33,666 bases of DNA from Chitinophagaceae bacterium (GTDB lineage: Bacteria; Bacteroidota; Bacteroidia; Chitinophagales; Chitinophagaceae). Positions 1-7,498 of this stretch are shown piece after piece (position 1 is the first letter of the stretch; each line of letters opens with the position of its first letter). The stretch covers positions 1 through 33,666 of the forward strand of contig JAICXX010000048.1 in the NCBI GenBank assembly GCA_025934485.1. The letters run 5' to 3'. The notes beneath the pieces were generated by a model. The model was not told where the DNA came from and ran no database searches. It saw nothing but the letters and a program-made list of their open reading frames with translations. The position numbers and the translations under genes are program-made.

Positions 1-240
1 AGCCTTCCCGCCCGCGGAGCCGGCAGGAGCATAAGCGTAATGTCCATAGAGGCCTGCAGCGGCAACCACCAATACCGCCGGCAACACATAGCGCCAGAAG
101 AATGCCGTCTTTCTCCGCCGTTTGACCTCAACGGCTTTTTCTATGTTTACCCACACAGACTCCGGTGGCCGGAACTCGAGTTCCTCCATTTTTTGCTGTA
201 TCGCCTTCTCAAATTTAGGGTCGTACATAGGTCGATTCAT
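1..240 (-). CDS. Partial membrane protein downstream of ECF sigma factor (possible anti-sigma/regulatory partner)
   Basis: The reading frame starts at ATG 240-238 and is open for 80 codons to the window edge, so only the N-terminus is visible. About 49 hydrophilic, charged residues (start MNRPMYDPKFEKAIQQKMEE) are followed by a KRRRK cluster and one hydrophobic segment (residues ~52-66, RYVLPAVLVVAAAGLYG), giving an inside-to-outside single-pass topology. It overlaps the 3' end of the sigma gene by 26 nt (14 nt if the second in-frame ATG at 228 is used), so the two are almost certainly co-transcribed and coupled. Bacteroidota ECF sigma genes often have a membrane partner of this shape; an anti-sigma role is inferred from position and topology. 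No zinc-binding anti-sigma motif is visible in the part present. It could equally be the N-terminus of a barrel-type protein with an N-terminal anchor. Confidence 0.7.
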   Translation of the reverse strand, partial: MNRPMYDPKFEKAIQQKMEELEFRPPESVWVNIEKAVEVKRRRKTAFFWRYVLPAVLVVAAAGLYGHYAYAPAGSAGGKA

Positions 241-778
241 TTTTGTTGGCAGCCGTATACTTGCGTATCCAGCTGATCAGTAAACTCCGGGCCCGCGCAT
301 ACTGACTGCGGCTCGTCCCCTCTTTGATACCCAATATCTTCCCGATCTCCACATGACTATATCCCTCGACGGCATGCAGGTTGAAGATCGCCTGATAGCC
401 TGGTGGCAGCTGCCGGATCAGATCGGCCAGCTCCTTGGTATTCAAGGAGACTTCGGGATCTTCATCCGACACCGGATGCAGGACGCTATCGGTGAACAAC
501 AATTCCGTTTGATACCGGCTGTTTTTTTTCAGATAATTGATGGCCGTATTCACCATGATCCTGCGTATCCATCCGCCCAGCTCGCCGGAAAAGGCAAACT
601 GGTGCAAATTCTTGAAAACCAGGATAAAGCCTTCTTGTAGTACATCCTCCGCATCTACCATCGATTTGGTATAGCGATAACACACCCCCAGCATCGCTCC
701 CGCAAAATGCTCATAGAGCTGCTTTTGTGCAACCCCATCGCCCTTCAGACAGTCTTTGACGAGCTGGTGATGATCCAT
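215..778 (-). CDS. RNA polymerase ECF-type sigma factor (sigma-70 family)
   Basis: A 187-aa protein of typical ECF length. Region 2 is at residues ~10-80 (YEHFAGAMLGVCYRYTKS, then DAEDVLQEGFILVFKNL and the WIRRIMVNTAINYLKK region 2.4). Region 4 is at ~115-170 (IRQLPPGYQAIFNLHAVEGY and then a helix-turn-helix SHVEIGKILGIKEGTSRSQ). It redirects RNA polymerase to a regulon that cannot be read from this window. The start at 778 (MDHHQLVKDCL) fits the family. The gene overlaps the membrane-protein gene downstream of it. No cognate promoter motif was identified. Confidence 0.95.
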   Translation of the reverse strand: MDHHQLVKDCLKGDGVAQKQLYEHFAGAMLGVCYRYTKSMVDAEDVLQEGFILVFKNLHQFAFSGELGGWIRRIMVNTAINYLKKNSRYQTELLFTDSVLHPVSDEDPEVSLNTKELADLIRQLPPGYQAIFNLHAVEGYSHVEIGKILGIKEGTSRSQYARARSLLISWIRKYTAANKNESTYVRP

Positions 779-843
779 CTTCTCTTATTGAATGTGTTGA
801 CAAGAAAACCGGCTGCTTCGTTGCATTCCTTACCTTTACGGCC

Positions 844-2148
844 ATGATTTCATTGACCGAAAGGGACCGGCGGGTGATCTGGCACCCTTATACACAGCAC
901 AAAGGCTTCCTACCCCCCATTCCCATCGTAAAAGGTAAAGGTACTCTCTTATTCGATGACAAAGACAATGCCTATATCGACGCCATCAGCAGCTGGTGGG
1001 TCAATATCCATGGACATGCGCACCCGCATATAGCAGAAAAGCTGCACCGCCAGGCCCTTCAGCTGGAACATGTGATCTTCACCGGATTTACCCACGAGCC
1101 GGCCGTAGCCCTGGCGGAGCGTCTTCTGCCCATTCTCCCCGGCAACTTCAGCCGGGTCTTTTATTCGGACAACGGCTCCACCGCCGTAGAGGTCGCCATC
1201 AAGATGGCCATCCAATACTGGGGCAACCGCCACGACCGGGATACCACGAGCCGCCGGCGCAACAAGATCCTCGCTTTTCATCATAGCTATCACGGGGACA
1301 CCTTTGGCGCCATGAGCGTGAGTGAACGCAGTGTCTTTACGGACGCCTTCCGCGATTATCTCTTTGAGCCGGTATTCATCGATACGCCCTCTCCTGACAA
1401 CATCTACGACTTGCTAAAACTGGTCCGGGAACAAGGTCCGGAGATCGCCTGTATCATCTATGAACCGCTGCTCCAGGCCGCGGGTGGAATGCGGATGTAT
1501 GACGCTGCGTCGTTCGACCAGCTGCTCGCCGAGATCGCCGGTCAGGGTATCCTGATGATCGCCGATGAGGTCCTCACCGGTTTCGGCCGCACCGGGAAAC
1601 TCTTTGCGGGTGAATATCTCCGTCATAAGGCCGATATCATCTGTCTGAGCAAAGGGCTCACCGGCGGCAGCATGGCCCTCGGCGTCACCGCCACGACGAC
1701 ACCCATTTTCGAAGCCTTTCTCAGCGACGACAAGCGCAAGACGCTTTTCCACGGACATTCCTTTACCGCTAATCCCCTCGCCTGCTCCGCCGCCCTCGCC
1801 AGCCTCGACCTCCTCCTGGATGAAGACTGTCTGCGGCGAATCGATCATATCGCCCGGCGCCAGGAAGCCTTCCTGGAGACCCTCGGCTCCTATCCCATCG
1901 TCCGCAACGCCCGATCGCTGGGTACCGTAGCAGCCTTCGAGCTAAATACCGGCCGCGACGAATACATCAACGCGATCGGTCCCCGGCTCACACAGGAAGC
2001 GCTGGACGCCGGCATCTATCTCCGGCCGTTAGGCAACACCGTTTATTTTATGCCTCCCTATTGTATCACGGAAAAAGAAATGGACCAGGTGTATGATTTC
2101 CTGGTCCATTGCCTCATGTCATATTCGAAACAGGTCCTTACATCGTAA
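844..2148 (+). CDS. bioA: Adenosylmethionine--8-amino-7-oxononanoate aminotransferase
   Basis: This PLP enzyme transfers the amino group of S-adenosylmethionine to 8-amino-7-oxononanoate to give 7,8-diaminononanoate in biotin synthesis. The 434-aa length is normal for BioA. BioA hallmarks are the N-terminal WHPYTQHKG (13-21), SSWWVNIHGHAHP (49-61), the aminotransferase stretch SDNGSTAVEVAIKMA, DEVLTGFGRTG (241-251) and the Schiff-base lysine K270 in LSKGLTGG. These separate it from general class III aminotransferases. It stands alone, without bioB/D/F beside it. A near-consensus -7 box (TACCTTTA, 831-838) lies just upstream. Its 3' end overlaps the convergent DUF2911 gene by 11 nt and carries that gene's probable terminator on the opposite strand. 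Confidence 0.95.
   Translation: MISLTERDRRVIWHPYTQHKGFLPPIPIVKGKGTLLFDDKDNAYIDAISSWWVNIHGHAHPHIAEKLHRQALQLEHVIFTGFTHEPAVALAERLLPILPGNFSRVFYSDNGSTAVEVAIKMAIQYWGNRHDRDTTSRRRNKILAFHHSYHGDTFGAMSVSERSVFTDAFRDYLFEPVFIDTPSPDNIYDLLKLVREQGPEIACIIYEPLLQAAGGMRMYDAASFDQLLAEIAGQGILMIADEVLTGFGRTGKLFAGEYLRHKADIICLSKGLTGGSMALGVTATTTPIFEAFLSDDKRKTLFHGHSFTANPLACSAALASLDLLLDEDCLRRIDHIARRQEAFLETLGSYPIVRNARSLGTVAAFELNTGRDEYINAIGPRLTQEALDAGIYLRPLGNTVYFMPPYCITEKEMDQVYDFLVHCLMSYSKQVLTS
2072..2110 (-). terminator. Intrinsic terminator for the DUF2911 gene, lying antisense inside bioA
   Basis: A perfect 11-bp inverted repeat, AATGGACCAGG (2079-2089) and CCTGGTCCATT (2100-2110), has a 10-nt loop. Read on the minus strand the stem is followed by a T-rich run (TTTCTTTTT, 2080-2072). 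It starts 28 nt past the stop of the minus-strand DUF2911 gene, the right place for its terminator, yet it lies wholly within bioA codons. Confidence 0.65.
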
Positions 2149-2647
2149 CAGGAACCTCGATCTCGACCGTGTCCCACGCCAGGGTCACCCTGCCATGATC
2201 CGCCGTCATCGTCAGCTGTTCCACCGGCGTGCTCAGGTTCTTCACGGGTACGTCTACATGCACCACATCCTGGTCTTTGTATTTGTCGTAACTAAATGCC
2301 CCCCACTGACCCAACTTGGAGTTCAGGATCACCGTCCAATGGTCCTTGTTAGGGATGGCGCAAAAGGTGTACGTTCCGGCCTTTACTTCCTTGCCGCCAA
2401 ACTTTACATCCTTGTCGAAGGTGATCTGCGTGGCCTCGTCTGCCCCGCACCGGTAGACTTTGCCATAGGGCTCCAGCTGACCGAAGATCACGCGCCCCTT
2501 CTTATATGGGCGGCCATAGGTGATCGTGATATCCTTGGCCCGTACGGTGTCATGCGGACTTTTGGGATGGCTGGGTTGTGCATAGGCTGCCGATCCTCCG
2601 GCCAGCAAGAGGACAAACAAACATAGAATAGCATGTCTTACTCGCAT
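2138..2647 (-). CDS. DUF2911 domain-containing secreted protein
   Basis: A 169-aa protein from ATG 2647. An upstream in-frame extension exists, but this start gives a clean signal peptide (MRVRHAILCLFVLLLAGGSA, cleavage near AYAQ). The mature part matches the DUF2911 pattern: DITITYGRPYKKGRVIFGQL, then PYGKVYRCGADEATQITF, then a GTYTFCAIPNKDHWTVILNS stretch. The family is common in Bacteroidota, is exported, and has no established activity. It is the last gene of a minus-strand series (ABC permease, SRPBCC, DUF2911), 56 nt after the SRPBCC gene. Identification rests on motif recall, not a search. Confidence 0.85.
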   Translation of the reverse strand: MRVRHAILCLFVLLLAGGSAAYAQPSHPKSPHDTVRAKDITITYGRPYKKGRVIFGQLEPYGKVYRCGADEATQITFDKDVKFGGKEVKAGTYTFCAIPNKDHWTVILNSKLGQWGAFSYDKYKDQDVVHVDVPVKNLSTPVEQLTMTADHGRVTLAWDTVEIEVPVTM

Positions 2648-2703
2648 ATGGTGGTTTTTTTTAATGACAAGAAGGGCGGGTAGGACTTTAGGGGGTCTCA
2701 AAG

Positions 2704-3237
2704 TTAACGCGTATTTTCGACATACCGTTTCAGCTCGCTCAAAGATTCTTCCATCGCAGGTCCCAGTTTCCGGTCGTATATAAAAACACCTAATTTCTCC
2801 CATGGATACCAGCGGAAATGAAGATCGAACCACCATTCCACCGAAACGCTGTCGGGAAAGGTCTGGTAGACATCGATCACGCCGGAATATTGCTTGCCGC
2901 CCTTGAGGTCCCATCTCAAGGTGATCCCCTGCGTATCGACCGCCGTCTCCTCGACCGAAAGCTGGTCGGAGCGCATCCAGGCGCCTTTGCCATCGGCCGG
3001 GTCCGACCATGCCTTATGGGTAAGCTGCGGCGAATTGACAAACTCATTCCACTGCGTCCACGACCGCAGATCGCTCACCGTCGCCAGCGTCTTTTGCCGC
3101 GAAGCCGCTATATTCACCACCCTTATCACCCGGAGCGAGGATGGGAAAAGCAGGCTCAGCAGCGTCATCACCACGAACAAAACAAAAAGCGCCACTATTC
3201 CAAATCGGATCAGTCGGATTATTCTCATATATTTCAT
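2704..3237 (-). CDS. SRPBCC-fold (START/polyketide cyclase-like) protein with N-terminal membrane anchor
   Basis: A 177-aa protein. Residues ~8-30 form one transmembrane segment (IRFGIVALFVLFVVMTLLSL). The rest has the SRPBCC arrangement: an early strand (RVIRVVNIAASRQKTLATV), the helix DLRSWTQWNEFV typical of the 'Polyketide_cyc2' type, a central GKGAWMRSD strand, TQGITLRWDLKG, and a C-terminal helix ending AMEESLSELKRYVENT. Such folds bind hydrophobic ligands in a cavity; the ligand is unknown. It lies between the ABC-2 permease and the DUF2911 gene on the same strand. A repeat element (copy A) fills the 91-nt gap upstream. Confidence 0.8.
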   Translation of the reverse strand: MKYMRIIRLIRFGIVALFVLFVVMTLLSLLFPSSLRVIRVVNIAASRQKTLATVSDLRSWTQWNEFVNSPQLTHKAWSDPADGKGAWMRSDQLSVEETAVDTQGITLRWDLKGGKQYSGVIDVYQTFPDSVSVEWWFDLHFRWYPWEKLGVFIYDRKLGPAMEESLSELKRYVENTR

Positions 3238-3239
3238 TT

Positions 3240-3322
3240 AAAAAGGCGGTAGCCTTTTTGTCCGAAGGACAGACATTAGCCGTTTGGGGGAAATGCGCTA
3301 TTTTTCTTGAAGCGCATTTTCG
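3240..3322 (+). repeat. Structured intergenic repeat, copy A
   Basis: Three stem-loops in a row. Hairpin 1: AAAAAGGC (3240-3247) pairs with GCCTTTTT (3252-3259). Hairpin 2 is the conserved core GTCC-GAA-GGAC (3260-3270), followed by AGACATTAGCC (3271-3281) and GTTTGGGGG. Hairpin 3: AAATGCGC (3291-3298) pairs with GCGCATTT (3312-3319), with a further G-T and G-C pair possible. The core and the following TTTGSGG recur at 10520 and on the minus strand at 29677; a CACATTT tail is also shared with the 10520 copy. It lies between two minus-strand genes and ends just before the permease stop codon. Confidence 0.7.
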
Positions 3323-3328
3323 GCACAT

Positions 3329-4435
3329 TTACTCCCATTTAAAAACCTTGACGGCCACAGCATAGGTCGCGATGCCCCAGATCGCGAGGATGCCCAGCTG
3401 CTTCCAGCAATCGGTGAGATGGACTCCTTCGAAGGCCACATTCCGCAAAGCGTCGTTGAGCTGTTTGAGCGGTAGTATCTCGCAGAACCTTTGCAGCCAT
3501 TTGGGGAACACGTCCGTCGGGAAAAAGGTGCCGGCCAGCAGGAACTGCGGCAGGGTGAACAGGTTCGCGAACGGCGGGATGGTGCTCTCGCTTTTGGCCA
3601 CGCTGCTGATGATAAATCCAAAACCCATGAAAACGATAAGCCCGAAAAGACTCAACACCACCAATTCTAAAAAGGTCACCCAGCCATGGACCAGCGTGAA
3701 ATGGAACCCGACCTTACCGATGACGATGATGACCACGGCGGTGATCAGTTGAAATACCACGCGTGCGATACCCTCCCCGAGGACGATATACGGTTTGCCG
3801 ATCGGCGTGGCATAATAGCGTTTCAGCACCAGCTGCTGCCGCAGGCTGAAGAACAAAAAGGCGACTCCGAACACTGCTGCGCTCAGCAATGAAAAGCCCA
3901 GCATGCCCGGCAGGATGAAATCGATCTCCGAATAGATGCGGCCGGGGATCTGCGGCAACTGCATGATCACGATAGGCCGGTATTGCATCGGCATGCCGCG
4001 CTCCACGAATTGTTCGAGCACCTGTGCCATTGCCGCCTGCAGGATACGGTATTTATCGGCACTGGCCGAAGAGGTCTGGGTCCGCACGGTGAACTGCCAG
4101 AAATTCGCAGGAGACTTCAACGAATCGACCCAAACAGTCGCGGCGATCCGGCCCCGCTCCAGGTCGTGATGGACGGCAGCCGTATCGTGGTCGTCGGACA
4201 GCTTCACCAGCGGGCTCGCGAGGAGCGCCTTGATCACCGAGGACGACGAATCGGCCGGGTTGGCCAGCGCGATCGAAACACTGGGCACACCGCCCCCGAT
4301 AAATCCAAACACTAAAATAAACACAAGCGGAAAACCGAAACTAAAAGCAACAGCACTCGGGTTTCGCAGGATCGCCATGAAACTTGCCTTGGCGATCGCC
4401 AGCATGGCCCTTAGCTGGGAGTAATTCTTATTCAT
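3329..4435 (-). CDS. ABC-2 type transporter permease, no ATPase partner nearby
   Basis: A 368-aa integral membrane protein. The start at ATG 4435 (MNKNYSQLRAMLAIAKAS) is preferred over an upstream in-frame extension that would run through an inverted repeat. Topology is of the ABC-2 export type: a first membrane segment at ~26-46 (AVAFSFGFPLVFILVFGFI), a large external loop to ~residue 170, then about five C-terminal segments including VFGVAFLFFSLRQQLVLKRY (cytoplasmic loop KRYYATPIGKP) and VIIVIGKVGF. The family exports drugs, lipids or polymers together with a separate nucleotide-binding subunit. No such ATPase lies beside it here, so the partner must be encoded elsewhere. Substrate unknown. 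Confidence 0.85.
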   Translation of the reverse strand: MNKNYSQLRAMLAIAKASFMAILRNPSAVAFSFGFPLVFILVFGFIGGGVPSVSIALANPADSSSSVIKALLASPLVKLSDDHDTAAVHHDLERGRIAATVWVDSLKSPANFWQFTVRTQTSSASADKYRILQAAMAQVLEQFVERGMPMQYRPIVIMQLPQIPGRIYSEIDFILPGMLGFSLLSAAVFGVAFLFFSLRQQLVLKRYYATPIGKPYIVLGEGIARVVFQLITAVVIIVIGKVGFHFTLVHGWVTFLELVVLSLFGLIVFMGFGFIISSVAKSESTIPPFANLFTLPQFLLAGTFFPTDVFPKWLQRFCEILPLKQLNDALRNVAFEGVHLTDCWKQLGILAIWGIATYAVAVKVFKWE

Positions 4436-4442
4436 AATAATA

Positions 4443-4488
4443 TTGTGCACCGACGTGCTCAACCGAAAAATAGCCCGCCGGTGCACAA
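4443..4488. promoter_or_regulatory. 10-bp inverted repeat upstream of the ABC-2 permease (possible operator)
   Basis: TTGTGCACCG (4443-4452) and CGGTGCACAA (4479-4488) are exact reverse complements, 26 bp apart, so their centres are 36 bp apart. Each arm also contains the palindrome GTGCAC. The left arm starts 8 bp upstream of the permease start codon. The spacing is too long for a tight terminator hairpin and is not followed by a T run, so paired protein-binding sites or a 5'-leader structure are more likely. Confidence 0.45.
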
Positions 4489-4500
4489 CCGCTTATGATG

Positions 4501-4530
4501 GGCCTTCGGCCGGTGGACCCGTGGTCCACC
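4501..4530 (-). terminator. Two short GC hairpins directly after sppA
   Basis: GGTGGACC (4512-4519) pairs perfectly with GGTCCACC (4523-4530) around a 3-nt loop and abuts the sppA stop codon. A second small hairpin, GGCC-TTC-GGCC (4501-4511), follows on the minus strand. There is no T run, so this may protect the mRNA end or attenuate read-through to the permease rather than act as a strong intrinsic terminator. Confidence 0.45.
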
Positions 4531-6288
4531 CTATTCTATAGTAAGATCGAACGGAAGACGCGTCTCCGAAACGCCGATCATGCTCTTCACTTTTTTCAGG
4601 GTAACCCAGGTACGATAACCGTCTTCGCCGATCTCTTCCTTCACCGCGGCCTTCATCCCCGTGCCTCGCTTGTAGGTCCCCAATAGCCGGTCGATAAAGC
4701 TCTTCGGCTCCGGATATTCCACCAGCCGGTAATCACTCGTCTTCGCCATCCGTGCCGCACAGTCGATCGCATCCTGCAAGGTGCCGATCCGGTCCACCAG
4801 GCCGAGCGAAACCCCCAGGGTGCCACTCCATACCCGCCCCTGCGCGATGCTGTCTACATAGGCGAGATCTTTTTTTCGCCCATCGGCCACCCGCGTCTTG
4901 AAATCGGTATAGATGGCATCGATCGATGCCTGGATAAACGTCCTTTCCATGGGCGATAGCGGCCGGATATTGGACAATATATCTGCTTCAGGCGCCGTCT
5001 TCACGCCGTCGAAGGTCACCCCCAATTTATTTTTAAAGAACCCTTGCAGGTTAGGTATCAACGTGAACACCCCGATAGAACCGGTAATCGTTCCCGGCAT
5101 GGCAAAGATAGAATCTGCGTTGCAAGAAAGATAATAAGCGCCCGAAGCGGCTACATCCCCGAATGAAACGATCACGGGTTTCTCCTTGCGGGCAAGCGTT
5201 ACCTCGCGCCAGATATTCTCGCTCGCCAGGGAGCTGCCGCCACCAGAATTGACGCGGAGCACGATCGCCTTGACATCCTTGTCGAACCGGGCTTTCCGGA
5301 TCAGCCAGCGATACGTGTCGGAACCGATCTCCTCCCGCGCACCCTTGCCTTCCACTACATCGCCTTCGGCATAGATCAGGCTGATCTTGTCCTTCCCAAC
5401 CGTCTTGTAATTTACCGCCTTGGCATATTTTCCTATCGGAACGAAATTGTTCCAGGAATGCGCAGCGACATGCGTCCGTTGCCGGATTTCGTCTTTGACC
5501 TCGTCGTCATACTTCAATCCGTCCACCAATCCATACTTCAATGCGTCGGAAGGAAAATTGATCAGGTGTTCGTTGACGCATTTGCGCAACACGGTGGTGT
5601 CAAGACCGCGACTGCCCGCCGTTGTATGCAGCACCCGGTCGAACAAACCGTTCAGCAAGGTGGTGAGCTGAAGCCGGTTAGCATCGGACATATGGTCTTC
5701 GCGTAAAGGCTCCGTGGCGCTTTTGAACTTACCCGCATAGAATACCTGCGGATCGATCTCCAGCTTCTGCAATGCCGTTTTGAGATACAGCATTTCGGAT
5801 GCAAATCCCTTCCATTCCAGGTCGCCCTTGGGATTCAAATAGATCTTATCCGCCGCCGTCGCGACATAATAGGCCTTTTGCGTGATCCCCTCGCCATAAG
5901 CGACAATGAACTTCCCGCTCTTTTTAAAGTCGACCAGCGCGTGCCGGAGCTCTTCGTTGGTGGCAAAACCATTGGGATCGTTGTTGCATTTGATATAGAT
6001 ACCTTTGACGGCGGAATCCGTTTTGGCATAGTGTAACAAGCGGATGACGTCATAAAGCCCGGGAACATCGTACTGGTCATCGGAACCCAGATCGGATAAC
6101 GGGTTATCCTGCGCCTGTTCTTTAAAGGTCTGGCTGAGATCCAGTACCAGCACGGCCTTGGCTCCTACTTCCGGCTTGCTTGGAGACAATAGGCCACCCG
6201 CAATGACGACCAGGATGATCACGACGATCACTGTGAAGACCAGCAACGCCAGCAGCGCCGCAAAAAATGATTTAAAAAAGCCCCTCAT
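4531..6288 (-). CDS. sppA: Signal peptide peptidase SppA, long (67-kDa) type
   Basis: A 585-aa membrane-anchored serine protease that degrades cleaved signal peptides and other membrane-associated peptides. An N-terminal transmembrane anchor (~8-32, FFAALLALLVFTVIVVIILV) is followed by two tandem S49 domains, as in the double-length form. The catalytic lysine is in the N-terminal repeat (K189 in YAGKFKSATEP). The nucleophile serine is in the C-terminal repeat (S382 in GDVAASGAYYLS; the usual motif is ASGGYY, here ASGAYY). TGSIGV follows as in the family. The gene diverges from folK, sharing an 88-bp gap with small hairpins. It is the first gene of a minus-strand series. Confidence 0.95.
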   Translation of the reverse strand: MRGFFKSFFAALLALLVFTVIVVIILVVIAGGLLSPSKPEVGAKAVLVLDLSQTFKEQAQDNPLSDLGSDDQYDVPGLYDVIRLLHYAKTDSAVKGIYIKCNNDPNGFATNEELRHALVDFKKSGKFIVAYGEGITQKAYYVATAADKIYLNPKGDLEWKGFASEMLYLKTALQKLEIDPQVFYAGKFKSATEPLREDHMSDANRLQLTTLLNGLFDRVLHTTAGSRGLDTTVLRKCVNEHLINFPSDALKYGLVDGLKYDDEVKDEIRQRTHVAAHSWNNFVPIGKYAKAVNYKTVGKDKISLIYAEGDVVEGKGAREEIGSDTYRWLIRKARFDKDVKAIVLRVNSGGGSSLASENIWREVTLARKEKPVIVSFGDVAASGAYYLSCNADSIFAMPGTITGSIGVFTLIPNLQGFFKNKLGVTFDGVKTAPEADILSNIRPLSPMERTFIQASIDAIYTDFKTRVADGRKKDLAYVDSIAQGRVWSGTLGVSLGLVDRIGTLQDAIDCAARMAKTSDYRLVEYPEPKSFIDRLLGTYKRGTGMKAAVKEEIGEDGYRTWVTLKKVKSMIGVSETRLPFDLTIE

Positions 6289-6376
6289 GTGTGGATGTTA
6301 TTTAGTGCGAACCGAAGTTCGCCTTTGACCGAAGGCCAAAAATAAAGATATTTGGGCCCCCGAAAGTAACGAATCT

Positions 6377-6856
6377 ATGAATAGCTCCTATTTATTGATA
6401 GGTGGCAACGAAGGAGACCGGCAGGCAGCGCTGGCCGAAGCCCGCACCCGTCTCGAGACCGCCGCCGGTACCATCCGGCAGGCGTCGCCCCTGTATGAGA
6501 CCGCCCCCTGGGGCAGAACCGACCAGCCCTGGTTCCTGAACCAGGCCCTGCTCCTGGAGACCTCCGCCGATGCCCCTACCCTGTTGAAAACCCTGCTGCA
6601 CATCGAAGCAAAGATGGGCCGGAAACGGCTGGAAAAATATGGCTCCCGGCGTATCGACATAGATATTCTTTTTTTTAATGATGCGATCGTTCGTCTGCCC
6701 GAGCTCGTCATCCCGCACCCGGAGATCGCCAACCGCCGGTTCGTACTCGAGCCGCTTTGTGACATCGCGCCGGATTATTGTCATCCTGTTCTGCACGTTA
6801 CGGTACGGGAATTGCTACTGGCCTGTACCGACCCGCTGAAAGTAAAAAAATTATGA
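6377..6856 (+). CDS. folK: 2-amino-4-hydroxy-6-hydroxymethyldihydropteridine diphosphokinase (HPPK)
   Basis: This 159-aa enzyme transfers pyrophosphate from ATP to 6-hydroxymethyl-7,8-dihydropterin in folate synthesis. Family marks are the N-terminal SYLLIGGNEGDR, the loop SPLYETAPWGRTDQPWFLNQ (HPPK substrate loop), LLHIEAKMGRKR, and the signature RRIDIDILFF followed by PHPEIANRRFVLEPL. Length is normal. It is first in a compact operon, 4 nt ahead of the deoxynucleoside kinase. Other folate genes are not in the window. Confidence 0.95.
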   Translation: MNSSYLLIGGNEGDRQAALAEARTRLETAAGTIRQASPLYETAPWGRTDQPWFLNQALLLETSADAPTLLKTLLHIEAKMGRKRLEKYGSRRIDIDILFFNDAIVRLPELVIPHPEIANRRFVLEPLCDIAPDYCHPVLHVTVRELLLACTDPLKVKKL

Positions 6857-6860
6857 ACGG

Positions 6861-7493
6861 ATGAACTACCATTTTGTCACCGTAGAAGGGAATATCGGGG
6901 CCGGAAAGACCACACTGGCGCATCTGCTCGCCCGGCATTACAATGCCCGGCTGATCCTCGAGCAGTTCGCCGACAACCCCTTTCTGCCGAAGTTCTATGA
7001 GAACCCCGCGCAATATGCGTTTCCACTCGAGCTGTTCTTTATGGCCGAACGCTACAAACAGCTCAAAGAGCTGGTGCAGATCGACGATCTTTTCCAGACC
7101 ATCACCATCTCGGACTATCTGTTCACCAAATGCCTGCTTTTCGCCCGGGTAAATCTGCCTGAACAGGAATACAAACTCTACCAGAAACTTTTCGAGATCA
7201 TGTCCGCGCAGCTCGTTCAACCGGAACTGCTGATCTATCTGCATGCGCCGGTGTCGAAGCTGCAGGTCAATATCCGCAAACGGAACCGCTCCTACGAACA
7301 GGCCATCCCCGATGAATACCTGCTGAACATCCAGGAGACCTATACACAATATATCCGGCAGCACCATATCCGGACGATCTTCATCGATGTGAGCAACGCC
7401 GATTTCCTCGGCAACAAGGCCCATCTTCAGGTAGTCCTCGACGCGCTGGATAACGACTACGACGAGAAAAACAACTATTTTACGTTACCTTAG
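6861..7493 (+). CDS. Deoxynucleoside kinase family protein
   Basis: This 210-aa protein phosphorylates deoxyribonucleosides to 5'-monophosphates for dNTP salvage. It has the P-loop GNIGAGKT (10-17), the ER motif in MAERYKQL, a DYLFTKCLLF substrate-binding segment, YLHAPVSKLQVNIRKRNRSYEQ (LID arginines) and a C-terminal VLDALDN helix. This is the bacterial dGK/dAK-like branch; which base it prefers cannot be told from sequence alone. It sits between folK and an MFS gene with 4-5 nt gaps, so translation is probably coupled. folK beside a deoxynucleoside kinase is a combination I recall from Bacteroidota, linking folate and nucleotide supply. Confidence 0.9.
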   Translation: MNYHFVTVEGNIGAGKTTLAHLLARHYNARLILEQFADNPFLPKFYENPAQYAFPLELFFMAERYKQLKELVQIDDLFQTITISDYLFTKCLLFARVNLPEQEYKLYQKLFEIMSAQLVQPELLIYLHAPVSKLQVNIRKRNRSYEQAIPDEYLLNIQETYTQYIRQHHIRTIFIDVSNADFLGNKAHLQVVLDALDNDYDEKNNYFTLP

Positions 7494-7498
7494 CACTC

